Positions 1 to 8,056 of a DNA stretch of 19,386 nt are shown here, in pieces. The stretch covers positions 1 through 19,386 of the forward strand of contig CAZBOW010000033.1 of the NCBI GenBank assembly GCA_964493635.1. Reading direction: 5' to 3'. Positions within the stretch are counted from its first letter, which is position 1. Each line of letters starts with the position of its first letter. The notes below the pieces were generated by a model, which did no database searches, was not told where the DNA came from, and saw only the letters and a list, made by a program, of their open reading frames with translations. The position numbers and the translations under genes are program-made. Origin of the DNA: OLB6 sp964493635 (GTDB lineage Bacteria > Bacteroidota > Ignavibacteria > Kapaibacteriales > Kapaibacteriaceae).

Positions 1-18
1 CAGCGCAGCGAAACGCAG

Positions 19-28
19 AGCCCCCTAC
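19..28 (-). repeat. 10-mer GTAGGGGGCT, site 1
   Basis: On the minus strand its TAG (25-27) is the stop codon of the barrel gene, so the motif straddles the gene end. Confidence 0.9.
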
Positions 29-666
29 CGTCCGAAGTGCAGGAGGGCCTTCAAGCCGATGTAGTTCTGGTGATTATTCTGTGCACCAAACACGTTGGTG
101 CCACTCGGTAACGCAGCGTTGTAATCCACCTGCAGGAGGAGGTTGTTGCGGTAGCCAAGGCGGAAGTTCAGACCAACGGCCGGCATGAAGCCAACATGAA
201 CGTTCGTAGAGGAGAACTCATACAGGCCTACGTCCATCACCTCGGTAACCACGTAGGCACCAGCACCCAGGGAGATGTATGGACGAATCTTCTGAATCGG
301 ATCACCGATCGTGTGCGTAGCCTTAATCAACAGGGGAATCGCCGTCACCGACCGCACCTGGGTGCCGTAGACAGCACCGCCGGAAAACTCCGAAAGGGCA
401 TTGCGGTACACGCCATCGAAACGCTGCCAGCCCGCGGCAAACCCAATGTGGTTGGCATCCGTGGCCAAGTAGGTTACCTCGCCACCAAAGCCCTGCCACG
501 AATAGCGATCCACAAAGTCGTGCGTAGCGCTCACGGGAATGGCCATGTGATATCCAAGGGTCAGGCCCCATTGATCATCGCTTGCGTGCAGGGGGCTTTC
601 GGCACTTGTGTACCATGCCGTGCACAGGACAATCAAACAGGAACGAAACGCAGTTGAGATGGTCAT
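25..666 (-). CDS. Small outer-membrane beta-barrel protein (hypothetical)
   Basis: The 213-residue product starts with a hydrophobic, probably cleaved export signal (about residues 1-23, ending near TSAES). The rest alternates short amphipathic strands and Gly/Asn-rich turns, for example LGYHMAI, IRPYISLGAGAYV, LNFRLGYR and LLLQVDYNAAL, and ends in a strand rich in aromatic and hydrophobic residues (LKALLHFGR). This is the pattern of an 8-strand outer-membrane barrel of the OmpW/OmpA-like porin type; I cannot assign a ligand. The ATG at 664-666 lies 14 bases after the stop of the upstream lipoprotein gene, and no Shine-Dalgarno is evident. The stop codon TAG sits inside a copy of the 10-mer GTAGGGGGCT. 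It is the last gene of a four-gene minus-strand envelope cluster, so it probably shares that transcript. A structural or surface role is inferred from architecture only. Confidence 0.75.
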   Translation of the reverse strand: MTISTAFRSCLIVLCTAWYTSAESPLHASDDQWGLTLGYHMAIPVSATHDFVDRYSWQGFGGEVTYLATDANHIGFAAGWQRFDGVYRNALSEFSGGAVYGTQVRSVTAIPLLIKATHTIGDPIQKIRPYISLGAGAYVVTEVMDVGLYEFSSTNVHVGFMPAVGLNFRLGYRNNLLLQVDYNAALPSGTNVFGAQNNHQNYIGLKALLHFGR

Positions 667-680
667 GACGTGCTGCTTGA

Positions 681-1364
681 TTACGGTTGAAGAGGAAGTG
701 CCAAGTACGGAGACTGGGTGAACATCTGGCGGAGTTCCACGCTCAGCATGTTGATATTCGACTGCTGGTCGTTGGTCAGCAAACCATTACTTGTGCCCAA
801 CCAAATTGGATGCAATGCTGCCGTATCCGATGGTGTTGCTGGGGGAATGATGCGGTCCTGCTGAATAAAGAGCGAGCCCGTAGCATAGGTGTATCGTCCA
901 CCACCACCCCAATACGGTGGATACCAGCCACCCCAGCCCCATCCCGGATAGCCCCACCAACCACCACCCCAGTAGGGATCCCATGTATTCCAGTTGTTGA
1001 GGTAGTAGCCAATGTTCGTCTGCGAGCTCACCGACACCCGCACGATCGTGGTGGGCACCACACCCCCCACCGTATCCGTGATCTGTGCCCAGTTCAGTGA
1101 ACGAAAATTGGTGGCAACAAAGTCCAGCAGCCGATGATCATAGGCACGGGTGATCGTATCGCTACTGTTCCCATCCAGGACGTGGAACACACTGTCGATC
1201 AGGTAGAACGATCGCAACTCTGCCTTCACGGCGGGATTGTCGAACGTAGCCGTATCGTACTGCGTAAACACCGCACGGTAGTCGTCGACATCCAAGCCGT
1301 AATCCGGAAAACACGACGGCAGCAGAAGGATGGCGGTGATCACGGGAAACAGGAGTGCCTTCAT
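681..1364 (-). CDS. DUF4136-like lipoprotein
   Basis: This 227-residue protein begins MKALLFPVITAILLLPSC, a lipoprotein signal with the lipidated Cys at residue 18. I chose the ATG at 1364; a TTG two codons upstream is the only nearby alternative. After the Cys come a DYxxVFTQYD segment and an alpha/beta stretch, then a central region about 40 residues long made mostly of Gly, Trp, Tyr and Pro (WWGYPGWGWGGWYPPYWGGG). The end reads as a short strand (GSLFIQQD) followed by a helix ending in MFTQSPYL. That order, with the GTL-like strand near the W/Y/G-rich loop and the C-terminal FxxSPY helix, matches DUF4136 lipoproteins as I know them. Their function is unknown. It lies between two small barrel genes with 14 and 23 bases between them, which suggests a shared envelope role. 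Confidence 0.75.
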   Translation of the reverse strand: MKALLFPVITAILLLPSCFPDYGLDVDDYRAVFTQYDTATFDNPAVKAELRSFYLIDSVFHVLDGNSSDTITRAYDHRLLDFVATNFRSLNWAQITDTVGGVVPTTIVRVSVSSQTNIGYYLNNWNTWDPYWGGGWWGYPGWGWGGWYPPYWGGGGRYTYATGSLFIQQDRIIPPATPSDTAALHPIWLGTSNGLLTNDQQSNINMLSVELRQMFTQSPYLALPLQP

Positions 1365-1387
1365 GAGCAACTTTCGAGTGTCGTTGG

Positions 1388-2005
1388 TTAGAACGAGAAA
1401 AACAGGCCGCCAGAGAGTTCACCTTCCACCGTGCCCGAGCCCCCTGCCCCAGCACTGCAGCCACCGGTGCCACAGAAGAACCCTAAACTTCCCCAAAACA
1501 GAGGCATCAACAACCGACCCTGCAGGCGCAGGCCGATGTTGTCGGTGAGGTAGATCTTGGCTCCACCCACACCCGAAACGGCAAGGAAGACATCAGTGCT
1601 CGTTCCTTGGATGGTAGAGGTAAACCACGATAACCCTACATGGCCACCGATAAACGGGACAACAACGTCCGAGCTGCTATGGAAGGTCTTGATTGTCCCA
1701 CCCTGCAGGTAGTGTGTCTCCAAATCACCGATGACGGCCGTCCGTCCCGGCTGCCATGGCGAACCCGTACGCTCGGTGATGGTGCCGCTACGGTACACGT
1801 ATGATACCTCCAACGAAATGTCGCGACGAAGGTGATAGTCGACGGTGGCACCATACCATTGACTCGGATCCAAGCGCACCTGTTCGTAGGGTGTCGACAC
1901 CAGTGCCCCAAAGGAGTAGCCCGTCTGCACGGCAATGTCAACCTGCGCCGACACTGGAAGCGCAAGGACGAGTGCCGCAACACACAGTAGTAATGATGTT
2001 CTCAT
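1388..2005 (-). CDS. Small outer-membrane beta-barrel protein (hypothetical)
   Basis: The 205-residue product has a textbook signal peptide (MRTSLLLCVAALVLALPVSA, cleavage before QVD). A series of amphipathic strands follows (GYSFGALV, WYGATVDYHL, ISLEVSYVYRSG, IGLRLQGRLLMP) and the protein ends in FFSF, a C-terminal Phe as recognised by the BAM complex. It is therefore likely an outer-membrane barrel of 8-10 strands. A Gly-rich loop near the end holds two cysteines (FFCGTGGCSAG), possibly a disulphide in a surface loop, which is unusual for such a small barrel. Its ATG overlaps the stop of the upstream receptor gene in the four-base arrangement ATGA, so translation of the two is probably coupled. 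That suggests it is an accessory of the receptor, but I see no diagnostic family motif. Confidence 0.75.
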   Translation of the reverse strand: MRTSLLLCVAALVLALPVSAQVDIAVQTGYSFGALVSTPYEQVRLDPSQWYGATVDYHLRRDISLEVSYVYRSGTITERTGSPWQPGRTAVIGDLETHYLQGGTIKTFHSSSDVVVPFIGGHVGLSWFTSTIQGTSTDVFLAVSGVGGAKIYLTDNIGLRLQGRLLMPLFWGSLGFFCGTGGCSAGAGGSGTVEGELSGGLFFSF

Positions 2006-4884
2006 CGGCGTGGCCTCATACCCGGTGGACCAAATCCTGGAGCTGTTGGTGGTGCGCCACCGGCAAAGGCACGCAGGTCGTAGGAGAACGTTAGCATGAA
2101 GTACTGTTGGAGGAGTTCCGTGGTACGCGTGCTCTCCTGAAAAATATCGTTGATGGTGCGGTTCAGGGCGTTGTTCTGGCGCAGGATATCGAAGACGGTT
2201 AGCCGGACCTCGGCCTGCTTATTGTCAAGAAAGCGATAGCCGATGCCGGCATTCCAGATGGTAAACACGCGGTCGAAGTCGTCGCCCAAGCCACTGTATA
2301 GGGAGTTGGCCACATCGGTACTACACGCAAGCGGACCGATGTTCCAGATCAGTCGTGCTGTGGCGACCTGCGTAAAGTAATTCAGATCGCGCTCCGCCTG
2401 GATCGTGTTTGCCACAATGTTGTAGTTCCCCGTGTACGACACCGAGAAATCGATGTCTTCCGAGATGTTGGAGCTCAAATACAGCCCACCGTTAATGGTG
2501 GTGTTGTTGGCAAAGTTCTTGGCACCATTCACAATACCCGGCGTTCGGGCATACGTAACTCCACCGTTCACATTCAGATTGCTCTCGATGAACGGAACTC
2601 GGAAACCATAGGTCATAAAGGAGCGCACATTCACGTAGCCTGACAGGTTAACCGGCCGTGTGACTTGGGCACCTGGCCCAACAATCGTTGTACCGATGGT
2701 GGTGTCGCGCAGAGTGATGAACGTCTCGTTGCCGATGAAGTCCTCCACCAGCGATGCCGACACAAAGCCGAAGAGTGTCTTGCCAGCCATCCAGTTTACG
2801 TCGCGGAACCGCATGAACAGCGAGTGCGTGTACGTTTGATTGAGGTCGGGATTTCCAGCGGTGATCTGAATTGGATTGGTGTTGTCCAGCACGTTTTGAA
2901 GCTGTGTGGCCGACGGTGGTGCAATCGACGTGCGGTACACCAAACGTAGATCAGAGGCCAGCGAGAATTTCTGTCGCCACTGAAACGTCGGCAGAATGTT
3001 GTTGTACGTGCGCGTAATGGATGCCACCGCAGGGAAGGTGTTCTCGATATTCAGCGTGGAGTTTTGATAGGCAACGCCAAGCTGAAACTCCGTATCCCCG
3101 AAGTTGGCCTCGTATTCCGTTTCCACGTTGTGCGTCGTCCACGTGTTGGTCAACGTATTCGACAGTGCTGGCTCGATGGTAGAGAATGCTTGCGTCGTGC
3201 TGTCGTAGCTGGTTGTTTGCCGGTCCGAGTACGAACGCGTAACGCTCGGCCGGTAGTCGATTTGCAGTTGATCTTTATCCCGGAACGGCTCGGTGTACGA
3301 CAACCGTCCATTCACCCGCACGGAGTTGGTGCTCTGCAAGGAGAGCTGATCAAGTTCTACCAGTGAGTCGATCGGTACGAAGTAGTTGTCGGCGTGGAGC
3401 AATCCATCGGAGAGGCCATTGTTCCAGCCTGCATCGCCTCCAACCGACAGCACGCGCCCTGGCGCAAAGCGGTGACTGTACCGGAGCTCACCCGACATCG
3501 TAACGCCATCCGAGGCCGACGACGTGGCGGTGTTGGTGGTGTTGACCACCTCCTGCAAGGCCACCGTGCTGCCCAGACGGTCTTGCAGCGACGAGCCCGA
3601 CTGATACGTCAGGCGCGGCGTGAACAGAATGGTATTTACCGAGTCGATCTTGCCTTCCATGCGCAGATTGACGCGGTGGGTACGCTGCAAGGCATTGGAC
3701 ACGGACGAGTCGTTGATCACACGGTCGGCATTTAGAAAGTCCTGCTCCAGGATCGTGCCGTTGTTGTTATCGGCATAGTTAAACAGGTACGAACCTGTGA
3801 GATCCCAATCCTTAGCCAGCTCCAAGCTGACGTTTGTGCCAAGCATATGGGTGGTGGTGATTCCGTTTTGGTTGTCCACGAACAGGTCGGTAAATCCACC
3901 GCCACCTGATCGGGCCAGCATGTTGCTGGCACCCATGCGCGAGGCCATGCCACTCATCATGCGTCCCATCGAGCCCCCTACACCCATCGACGACAAAATG
4001 TCGGAAATCGAGAAGTTCTGCTGGTTGATGTTGTTGGTCAACCCAAGAATGGTGATGCGCTGTGGACCATCGAAGTAGTTGTGCGTAGCCCCTCCGCTGA
4101 AGCGTTCGTCCGTGCCGTAACCACCATAGTACTTGCCGAACTGTCCGGATCGCTTATTCTTCTTTGTGACCAAGTTGATGGTCTTCTCCGTGTTGCCGTC
4201 GTCCATACCGGAGAAGCGCGACTCATCGCTCTGGGCATCATACACCTGTACCTTGTCGACCATATCGGCCGGCACGTTCTTGAGCGTACCGCCGGCGTCA
4301 TCGCCGAAGAAACGACGGCCGTCGACTAGAACGCGCTGCACGCTTTCCCCCTGAGCCGTCACCTGACCGCCTTGGACCTGAATCCCGGGCATCTTCTTAA
4401 CGAGATCCTCGGCCGAACCAAAGGCGTTGGTCTTGTAGGCGCGCGCATCGAACTGAACGGTATCGCCCTTCATCTCCATGGCCACGACGTCGGCCTCGAC
4501 CTCGATGCCGCGCAAGGCCACGGTGTCGGATGTTAGGAGTACTGTGCCGACGTCCACCGTGCTGTTTCGGACAAACACGGTCCTGTTCTCCGTGCGAAAG
4601 CCCAAGAACGAGGCTGAGAGCATCCATGCTCCCTTGGGAACATTGGCAATCTCGAATGATCCCTTCTGATCGGTGATCGCACCCTTGATCTGGGTGGAAT
4701 CCTTCATGCTGACAAGACGCACGGTAACGCCCCGCAGGGGTTGTTTCCCGTTGGCATCGGCCACGGTTCCGCGAACATCTTCCTGAGCAATGAGAAGGTA
4801 GGGGGCTAACGCAAGTAGTACGATGGCGAGCGCAGATCGCAGGTTCAATTGCAGGTTCAAGTGCAGATTCAAGTGCAGATTCAT
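2002..4884 (-). CDS. TonB-receptor-like outer-membrane beta-barrel protein with carboxypeptidase-regulatory-like domain
   Basis: This is a large outer-membrane protein of 960 residues from the ATG at 4884. The first 34 residues are a signal peptide with an odd repetitive start (NLHL/NLQL units) and core ALAIVLLALAPYLLIA. Residues about 36-120 form a CarboxypepD_reg-like Ig domain (VRGTVADANGKQPLRG, TDQKGSFEIANVPKG). Residues about 128-245 are plug-like (MPGIQVQGG, VLVDGRRFFGDD, ADMVDKVQVYDA, KTINLVTKK). The rest is a barrel, ending in a Pro/Gly-rich tail (APPTAPGFGPPGMRPRR) in place of the usual terminal aromatic strand. The order fits the OMP_b-brl_3/TonB-receptor superfamily common in Bacteroidota; no substrate can be read. 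It leads a four-gene envelope operon and is divergent from another receptor. No Shine-Dalgarno is seen. Upstream in-frame starts exist but would run into the plus-strand receptor gene. Confidence 0.85.
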   Translation of the reverse strand: MNLHLNLHLNLQLNLRSALAIVLLALAPYLLIAQEDVRGTVADANGKQPLRGVTVRLVSMKDSTQIKGAITDQKGSFEIANVPKGAWMLSASFLGFRTENRTVFVRNSTVDVGTVLLTSDTVALRGIEVEADVVAMEMKGDTVQFDARAYKTNAFGSAEDLVKKMPGIQVQGGQVTAQGESVQRVLVDGRRFFGDDAGGTLKNVPADMVDKVQVYDAQSDESRFSGMDDGNTEKTINLVTKKNKRSGQFGKYYGGYGTDERFSGGATHNYFDGPQRITILGLTNNINQQNFSISDILSSMGVGGSMGRMMSGMASRMGASNMLARSGGGGFTDLFVDNQNGITTTHMLGTNVSLELAKDWDLTGSYLFNYADNNNGTILEQDFLNADRVINDSSVSNALQRTHRVNLRMEGKIDSVNTILFTPRLTYQSGSSLQDRLGSTVALQEVVNTTNTATSSASDGVTMSGELRYSHRFAPGRVLSVGGDAGWNNGLSDGLLHADNYFVPIDSLVELDQLSLQSTNSVRVNGRLSYTEPFRDKDQLQIDYRPSVTRSYSDRQTTSYDSTTQAFSTIEPALSNTLTNTWTTHNVETEYEANFGDTEFQLGVAYQNSTLNIENTFPAVASITRTYNNILPTFQWRQKFSLASDLRLVYRTSIAPPSATQLQNVLDNTNPIQITAGNPDLNQTYTHSLFMRFRDVNWMAGKTLFGFVSASLVEDFIGNETFITLRDTTIGTTIVGPGAQVTRPVNLSGYVNVRSFMTYGFRVPFIESNLNVNGGVTYARTPGIVNGAKNFANNTTINGGLYLSSNISEDIDFSVSYTGNYNIVANTIQAERDLNYFTQVATARLIWNIGPLACSTDVANSLYSGLGDDFDRVFTIWNAGIGYRFLDNKQAEVRLTVFDILRQNNALNRTINDIFQESTRTTELLQQYFMLTFSYDLRAFAGGAPPTAPGFGPPGMRPRR
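3972..3981 (-). repeat. 10-mer GTAGGGGGCT, site 2
   Basis: Reads GTA GGG GGC TCG in the minus-strand receptor, encoding Val-Gly-Gly-Ser in a Gly/Met-rich loop. Confidence 0.9.
4798..4807 (+). repeat. 10-mer GTAGGGGGCT, site 3
   Basis: Antisense to the receptor gene, which reads GCC CCC TAC (Ala-Pro-Tyr) inside its signal peptide. This is an unusual place for a proline. Confidence 0.9.
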
Positions 4885-4886
4885 GG
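4839..4886. repeat. Four tandem 12-base units in the signal-peptide start
   Basis: Four consecutive 12-base units (GCAGGTTCAATT, GCAGGTTCAAGT, GCAGATTCAAGT, GCAGATTCATGG) cover the first codons of the minus-strand receptor gene, with the start codon in the last unit. On the coding strand they give a repeating NLHL/NLQL stretch. Because the unit is a multiple of three, gain or loss of a copy would lengthen or shorten the signal-peptide n-region without shifting the frame. Confidence 0.9.
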
Positions 4887-4910
4887 GGTGTGGCGTCTGG
4901 GAGTTCGGTA

Positions 4911-4943
4911 CAAAACTGCCTATAACGTTTTTCCCAGCGAAAA
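4911..4943 (-). promoter_or_regulatory. Candidate Bacteroidota-type promoter of the minus-strand receptor operon
   Basis: On the minus strand a TTTT tetramer (4940-4943) is followed after 21 bases by CAGTTTTG (4911-4918). This resembles the Bacteroidota -33/-7 pattern TTTG and TAnnTTTG with mismatches in both parts. It would leave an untranslated leader of about 20 bases before the ATG at 4884. The 130-base stretch 4885-5014 must hold the promoters of both divergent receptor genes; I could not pick one for the plus-strand gene. Confidence 0.25.
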
Positions 4944-5014
4944 GTTTGCGGAAATTCCGTTGTTTGAGGGCTGGAGGGATGAACACTTTCTTTTCACATT
5001 CGGGGACATCAGGC

Positions 5015-7780
5015 ATGAAGAACATCATGTACGTTTTTGCCGTGCTGCTCGTTGCCACTGTGGCGCTCAATGCGCAGTCCGGCGCAACGCTACGCGGAAC
5101 GGTCACGGAGGCCGAGAGCTCGGCTCCGGTTCCGGGAGCAAGCGTCAAGCTCACGCCGGACGGGTCGGATAGGGTTGTGGGAACCTACACCGACGTTCGC
5201 GGTCGCTACAGCATCAAAAATCTGCCGGAAGGCACCTATACGATCGTGGTCAGCAGCGTTGGATACCAAGTGCTGGAGGCCGGCACCGTCAAGATTGGCT
5301 CGCAGGACGTCACGCAGAATTTTCAACTTGCTCCGCAGATTCTGCAGACGGACGTCACCGTGGTGACGGCCTCGCGCATCGAGCAGAAGGCGCTGGATGC
5401 ACCGGCAGCAATCACGGTGGTTGAGCAGCGCGCACTGTTGGAGCGTCCGGCCCAAACTCCGGTAGAGTACCTCGAGGGTACGGCCGGCGTGGATCAGGCG
5501 CCAACGGGTATCTCGCAGCGGAACGTGAACGTGCGCGGTTTTAATAACGTGTTCACCGGGACGCTCCTTACCCTGACGGATTATCGCATGAGCGGCGTAC
5601 CATCGCTGCGGGCCAACATTCCGTACTTCATTCCAGCGACCAACGAAGACATCCAGCGTATCGAGCTGGTCCGCGGCCCTGGATCGGCTCTCTACGGTCC
5701 AAACGCCGCCCAAGGGGTGATGAACGTGATTACGCACACGCCGTTCTCGTCGCGTGGTACGTCGATGTTTATGACCGGTGGTTTCCGCAGCGGAACGGAT
5801 GTGCCTGGCGATGACGGGAACTACTACTCCCACGTTGGCGTGCGTCATGCCGGTGTGGTGGACGAGCGTTTCGGCTACAAGATTTCGGGTCAGTACGTCA
5901 ACGCGTGGGACTGGGTGTATCAGGATCCGGATGAAATTGCTCCCCGCGACAACGTCCATCGTCACTTTAACGTGGACGCCCGCTTGGACTATATCCTGAG
6001 CGACGATGCTACGGTCACGCTCTCGGGTGGTTGGAACCGGGCGGTGTCGTCGGTAGAAATGACGGACATCGGTACACAGATGGGGCGCAACTGGGACTAC
6101 TACAACGTGAACGCCTCGCTGACGTGGAGCGATCTGTTTGCCCAGGTCTTCTACAACAAGTCGGATGCCGGCGAAACCTTCAACCTGCGTACCGGTCTGC
6201 CATTGGTGGACCGCTCCAGTCTGCTGGGCTCGCGCTTGCAGCATGCCTCGTACGTAGGCGATAACCTGCGACTGACCTACGGTGGTGACTTCTTCATGAC
6301 CAGTCCGGACACCGACGGAACCATCAACGGTGCGAACGAAAACGACGACTCGTACAACGAGATTGGTGCCTACCTGCAGGCGGACTACAAGTTGATCAAG
6401 GATCGTTTGAACGTGCTGGTGGCCGGCCGTATGGACAAGCACAGCGTACTGGACGAAGCCGTGTTTTCGCCACGGGCAGCCTTGGTATGGACGCCTACCA
6501 CCACGCAGTCGATTCGTGCGACGTACAACCGCGCCTTCACCACACCAACATCCGTAGACATGTTCTTGGATATCCAAAGCCGGGCCGACCTCTTCGGCTT
6601 CAGCCAGCTGAATCCTGGACAGTGGGGAGCCGTTGGTATCTGGGCGTCGGGAACGGGACGCAATGGCTACTCGTTTGCTCGCGACGCAAATGGACTGCCA
6701 TTGTTCTACTCGCAGTTCAACAACTTCGCGGCCCAGTCTTCTCTGAGCAATGCATCGGGTAACGGTGTATGGCAGTCCGCAACCGCAGTAATTCTTGGTC
6801 GCCTTGCTGCCGATACGTCTCTGCCGGCACAGACGAAGGCGCTGCTGCAGGCCTTCCTGCAGGGAATTCCTGCGCCGGAGAACATTGCCGGTATCATGGC
6901 CACACTCAATCCCTCGACGGGTAGTTTCGATCCCGTATCGGACGTGATCGACGCACCGAAGCTGAAGCCAACCATCACCAATACGTACGAAATCGGTTAC
7001 CAGGGCAACATCGCCGACAACTTCTCGCTGTCGGTTGATGCGTACTACTCCGTGGTGGAGAACTTCATCAGTGGTCAAGCCATCATTACTCCAAACGTCT
7101 TCCTGCGTTCCGACCAAACCTATCAGTACCTGCAGCCACTGATGAAGGGTGCGCTGATGCAGCAGGGCATTCCAGAAGCGCAGGCCGAGCAGCTGTCGGT
7201 GGCCTACGCTCAGCAATTGGCTGCCAGCTACGCCCAGATTCCAGTGGGTACGGTCTCGCCGTCCGAAACGCCGCACAAGGGAGCAATTCTGTTGACGCCA
7301 CGGAACTTTGGTGAGATTTCCTACTTCGGTACCGACGTTGCCTTCCAGTGGGTAGCCACGGACTGGTTGGAGCTGGGCGGTGCGTTTACGTACATGACGA
7401 AGGTAGGGGGCTCCGATACGAGTGATACGAAGGGACTGTACTGGACTGCCGAAGAAATCGGTGGCGTTCAGGACTTTGCCTTCAATGCGCCGCAGTACAA
7501 GGCCTCGATGTACGCTAACTGGCGCGAGCCCAGCTCGGGCCTTACCGTTGGTGCTCGCTGGCGCTGGACCGATGGCTTCCAGATGATCTCTGGCGTATTC
7601 GTAGGGGACATCAATGCCATCAACATCGTAGACCTCAACGTGCAGTACTTGATTCCTGGTGTGGATGGTCTGCGTGGTACACTGCAGGTGATGAACCTGC
7701 TGGACAACCGTGCCCAATACTTTATTGGCGCGCCGCAGATCGGACGCCTGACGACCTTCCGGATCGACTACACATTCTAA
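5015..7780 (+). CDS. TonB-dependent receptor
   Basis: The 921-residue product starts at ATG 5015 with signal peptide MKNIMYVFAVLLVATVALNA. This start gives a normal signal, and the upstream ATG at 4979 does not. Residues about 22-108 are a CarboxypepD_reg-like domain (LRGTVTEAESSAPVPGASV, VRGRYSIKNLPEGTY). A TonB-box-like stretch DVTVVTASR lies at about 113-121, and a plug domain at about 125-240 (NVNVRGF, IQRIELVRGPGSALYGPNA, GVMNVITH). The barrel ends in FRIDYTF with the C-terminal Phe expected for BAM recognition. It therefore imports a TonB/ExbBD-energised ligand across the outer membrane; the substrate cannot be told. Two helical, Ala/Gln-rich insertions within the barrel (around bases 6815-6960 and 7130-7260) look like long surface loops. 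It is followed by an intrinsic terminator, so it appears to be monocistronic. Confidence 0.92.
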   Translation: MKNIMYVFAVLLVATVALNAQSGATLRGTVTEAESSAPVPGASVKLTPDGSDRVVGTYTDVRGRYSIKNLPEGTYTIVVSSVGYQVLEAGTVKIGSQDVTQNFQLAPQILQTDVTVVTASRIEQKALDAPAAITVVEQRALLERPAQTPVEYLEGTAGVDQAPTGISQRNVNVRGFNNVFTGTLLTLTDYRMSGVPSLRANIPYFIPATNEDIQRIELVRGPGSALYGPNAAQGVMNVITHTPFSSRGTSMFMTGGFRSGTDVPGDDGNYYSHVGVRHAGVVDERFGYKISGQYVNAWDWVYQDPDEIAPRDNVHRHFNVDARLDYILSDDATVTLSGGWNRAVSSVEMTDIGTQMGRNWDYYNVNASLTWSDLFAQVFYNKSDAGETFNLRTGLPLVDRSSLLGSRLQHASYVGDNLRLTYGGDFFMTSPDTDGTINGANENDDSYNEIGAYLQADYKLIKDRLNVLVAGRMDKHSVLDEAVFSPRAALVWTPTTTQSIRATYNRAFTTPTSVDMFLDIQSRADLFGFSQLNPGQWGAVGIWASGTGRNGYSFARDANGLPLFYSQFNNFAAQSSLSNASGNGVWQSATAVILGRLAADTSLPAQTKALLQAFLQGIPAPENIAGIMATLNPSTGSFDPVSDVIDAPKLKPTITNTYEIGYQGNIADNFSLSVDAYYSVVENFISGQAIITPNVFLRSDQTYQYLQPLMKGALMQQGIPEAQAEQLSVAYAQQLAASYAQIPVGTVSPSETPHKGAILLTPRNFGEISYFGTDVAFQWVATDWLELGGAFTYMTKVGGSDTSDTKGLYWTAEEIGGVQDFAFNAPQYKASMYANWREPSSGLTVGARWRWTDGFQMISGVFVGDINAINIVDLNVQYLIPGVDGLRGTLQVMNLLDNRAQYFIGAPQIGRLTTFRIDYTF
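7403..7412 (+). repeat. 10-mer GTAGGGGGCT, site 4
   Basis: Encodes Val-Gly-Gly-Ser in the barrel of the plus-strand TonB receptor. Confidence 0.9.
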
Positions 7781-7802
7781 CGATCCAGACCGCCGATGAC
7801 AA

Positions 7803-7836
7803 AAAAAGGGGCACCTCTGACGAGTTGCCCCTTTTT
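7803..7836 (+). terminator. Intrinsic terminator after the TonB receptor gene
   Basis: AAAAAGGGGCA at 7803-7813 pairs with TGCCCCTTTTT at 7826-7836. The inner CTC/GAG pairs extend the hairpin to a TGAC loop across one C-T mismatch. The flanking A run and T run would let it act in both directions. It lies 22 bases after the stop of the receptor gene. The identical hairpin at 7958-7991 is almost certainly the same site sequenced at both edges of an unclosed contig join. Confidence 0.9.
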
Positions 7837-7850
7837 CGTTGCGATCTTTC

Positions 7851-7950
7851 NNNNNNNNNNNNNNNNNNNNNNNNNNNNNNNNNNNNNNNNNNNNNNNNNN
7901 NNNNNNNNNNNNNNNNNNNNNNNNNNNNNNNNNNNNNNNNNNNNNNNNNN
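7851..7950. other. 100-N scaffold gap, artefact of an unmerged 55-base overlap
   Basis: The 55 bases before the gap (7796-7850) are identical to the 55 bases after it (7951-8005). The two contigs therefore overlap rather than being separated by unknown sequence. The 100 Ns are a placeholder and one copy of the overlap should be removed. The adjacent tandem 13-base repeat and the hairpin probably caused the break. Confidence 0.93.
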
Positions 7951-8056
7951 ATGACAAAAAAAGGGGCACCTCTGACGAGTTGCCCCTTTTTCGTTGCGAT
8001 CTTTCGTTGCGATCTTTCTTTGAGATAGTATCGATGTTTAGTGAATTGTCCGTGAA

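Noticed and set aside
860..1000. Low-complexity GGT/CCA-rich stretch as a separate repeat element
   Set aside because: It is explained by the Gly/Trp/Tyr/Pro-rich segment of the DUF4136-like lipoprotein.
4885..5154. Longer N-terminus for the minus-strand receptor from upstream starts
   Set aside because: The extension would overlap the plus-strand receptor gene and would bury the signal peptide that begins at the ATG at 4884.
5090..7969. A very long open frame on the minus strand opposite the TonB receptor gene
   Set aside because: It reads through the N gap, has no domain or signal peptide, and its composition is that of the complement of a GC-rich gene. The plus strand encodes a clear receptor.
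7958..7991. A second identical terminator downstream of the first
   Set aside because: It is part of the 55-base duplicate created at the unclosed contig join, so only one terminator is likely in the genome.
7796..8005. Direct repeats of 55 bases as target-site duplications or ends of a mobile element
   Set aside because: No transposase or inverted ends are present, and the same 55-base length appears at a second unrelated gap, pointing to assembly k-mer overlap.
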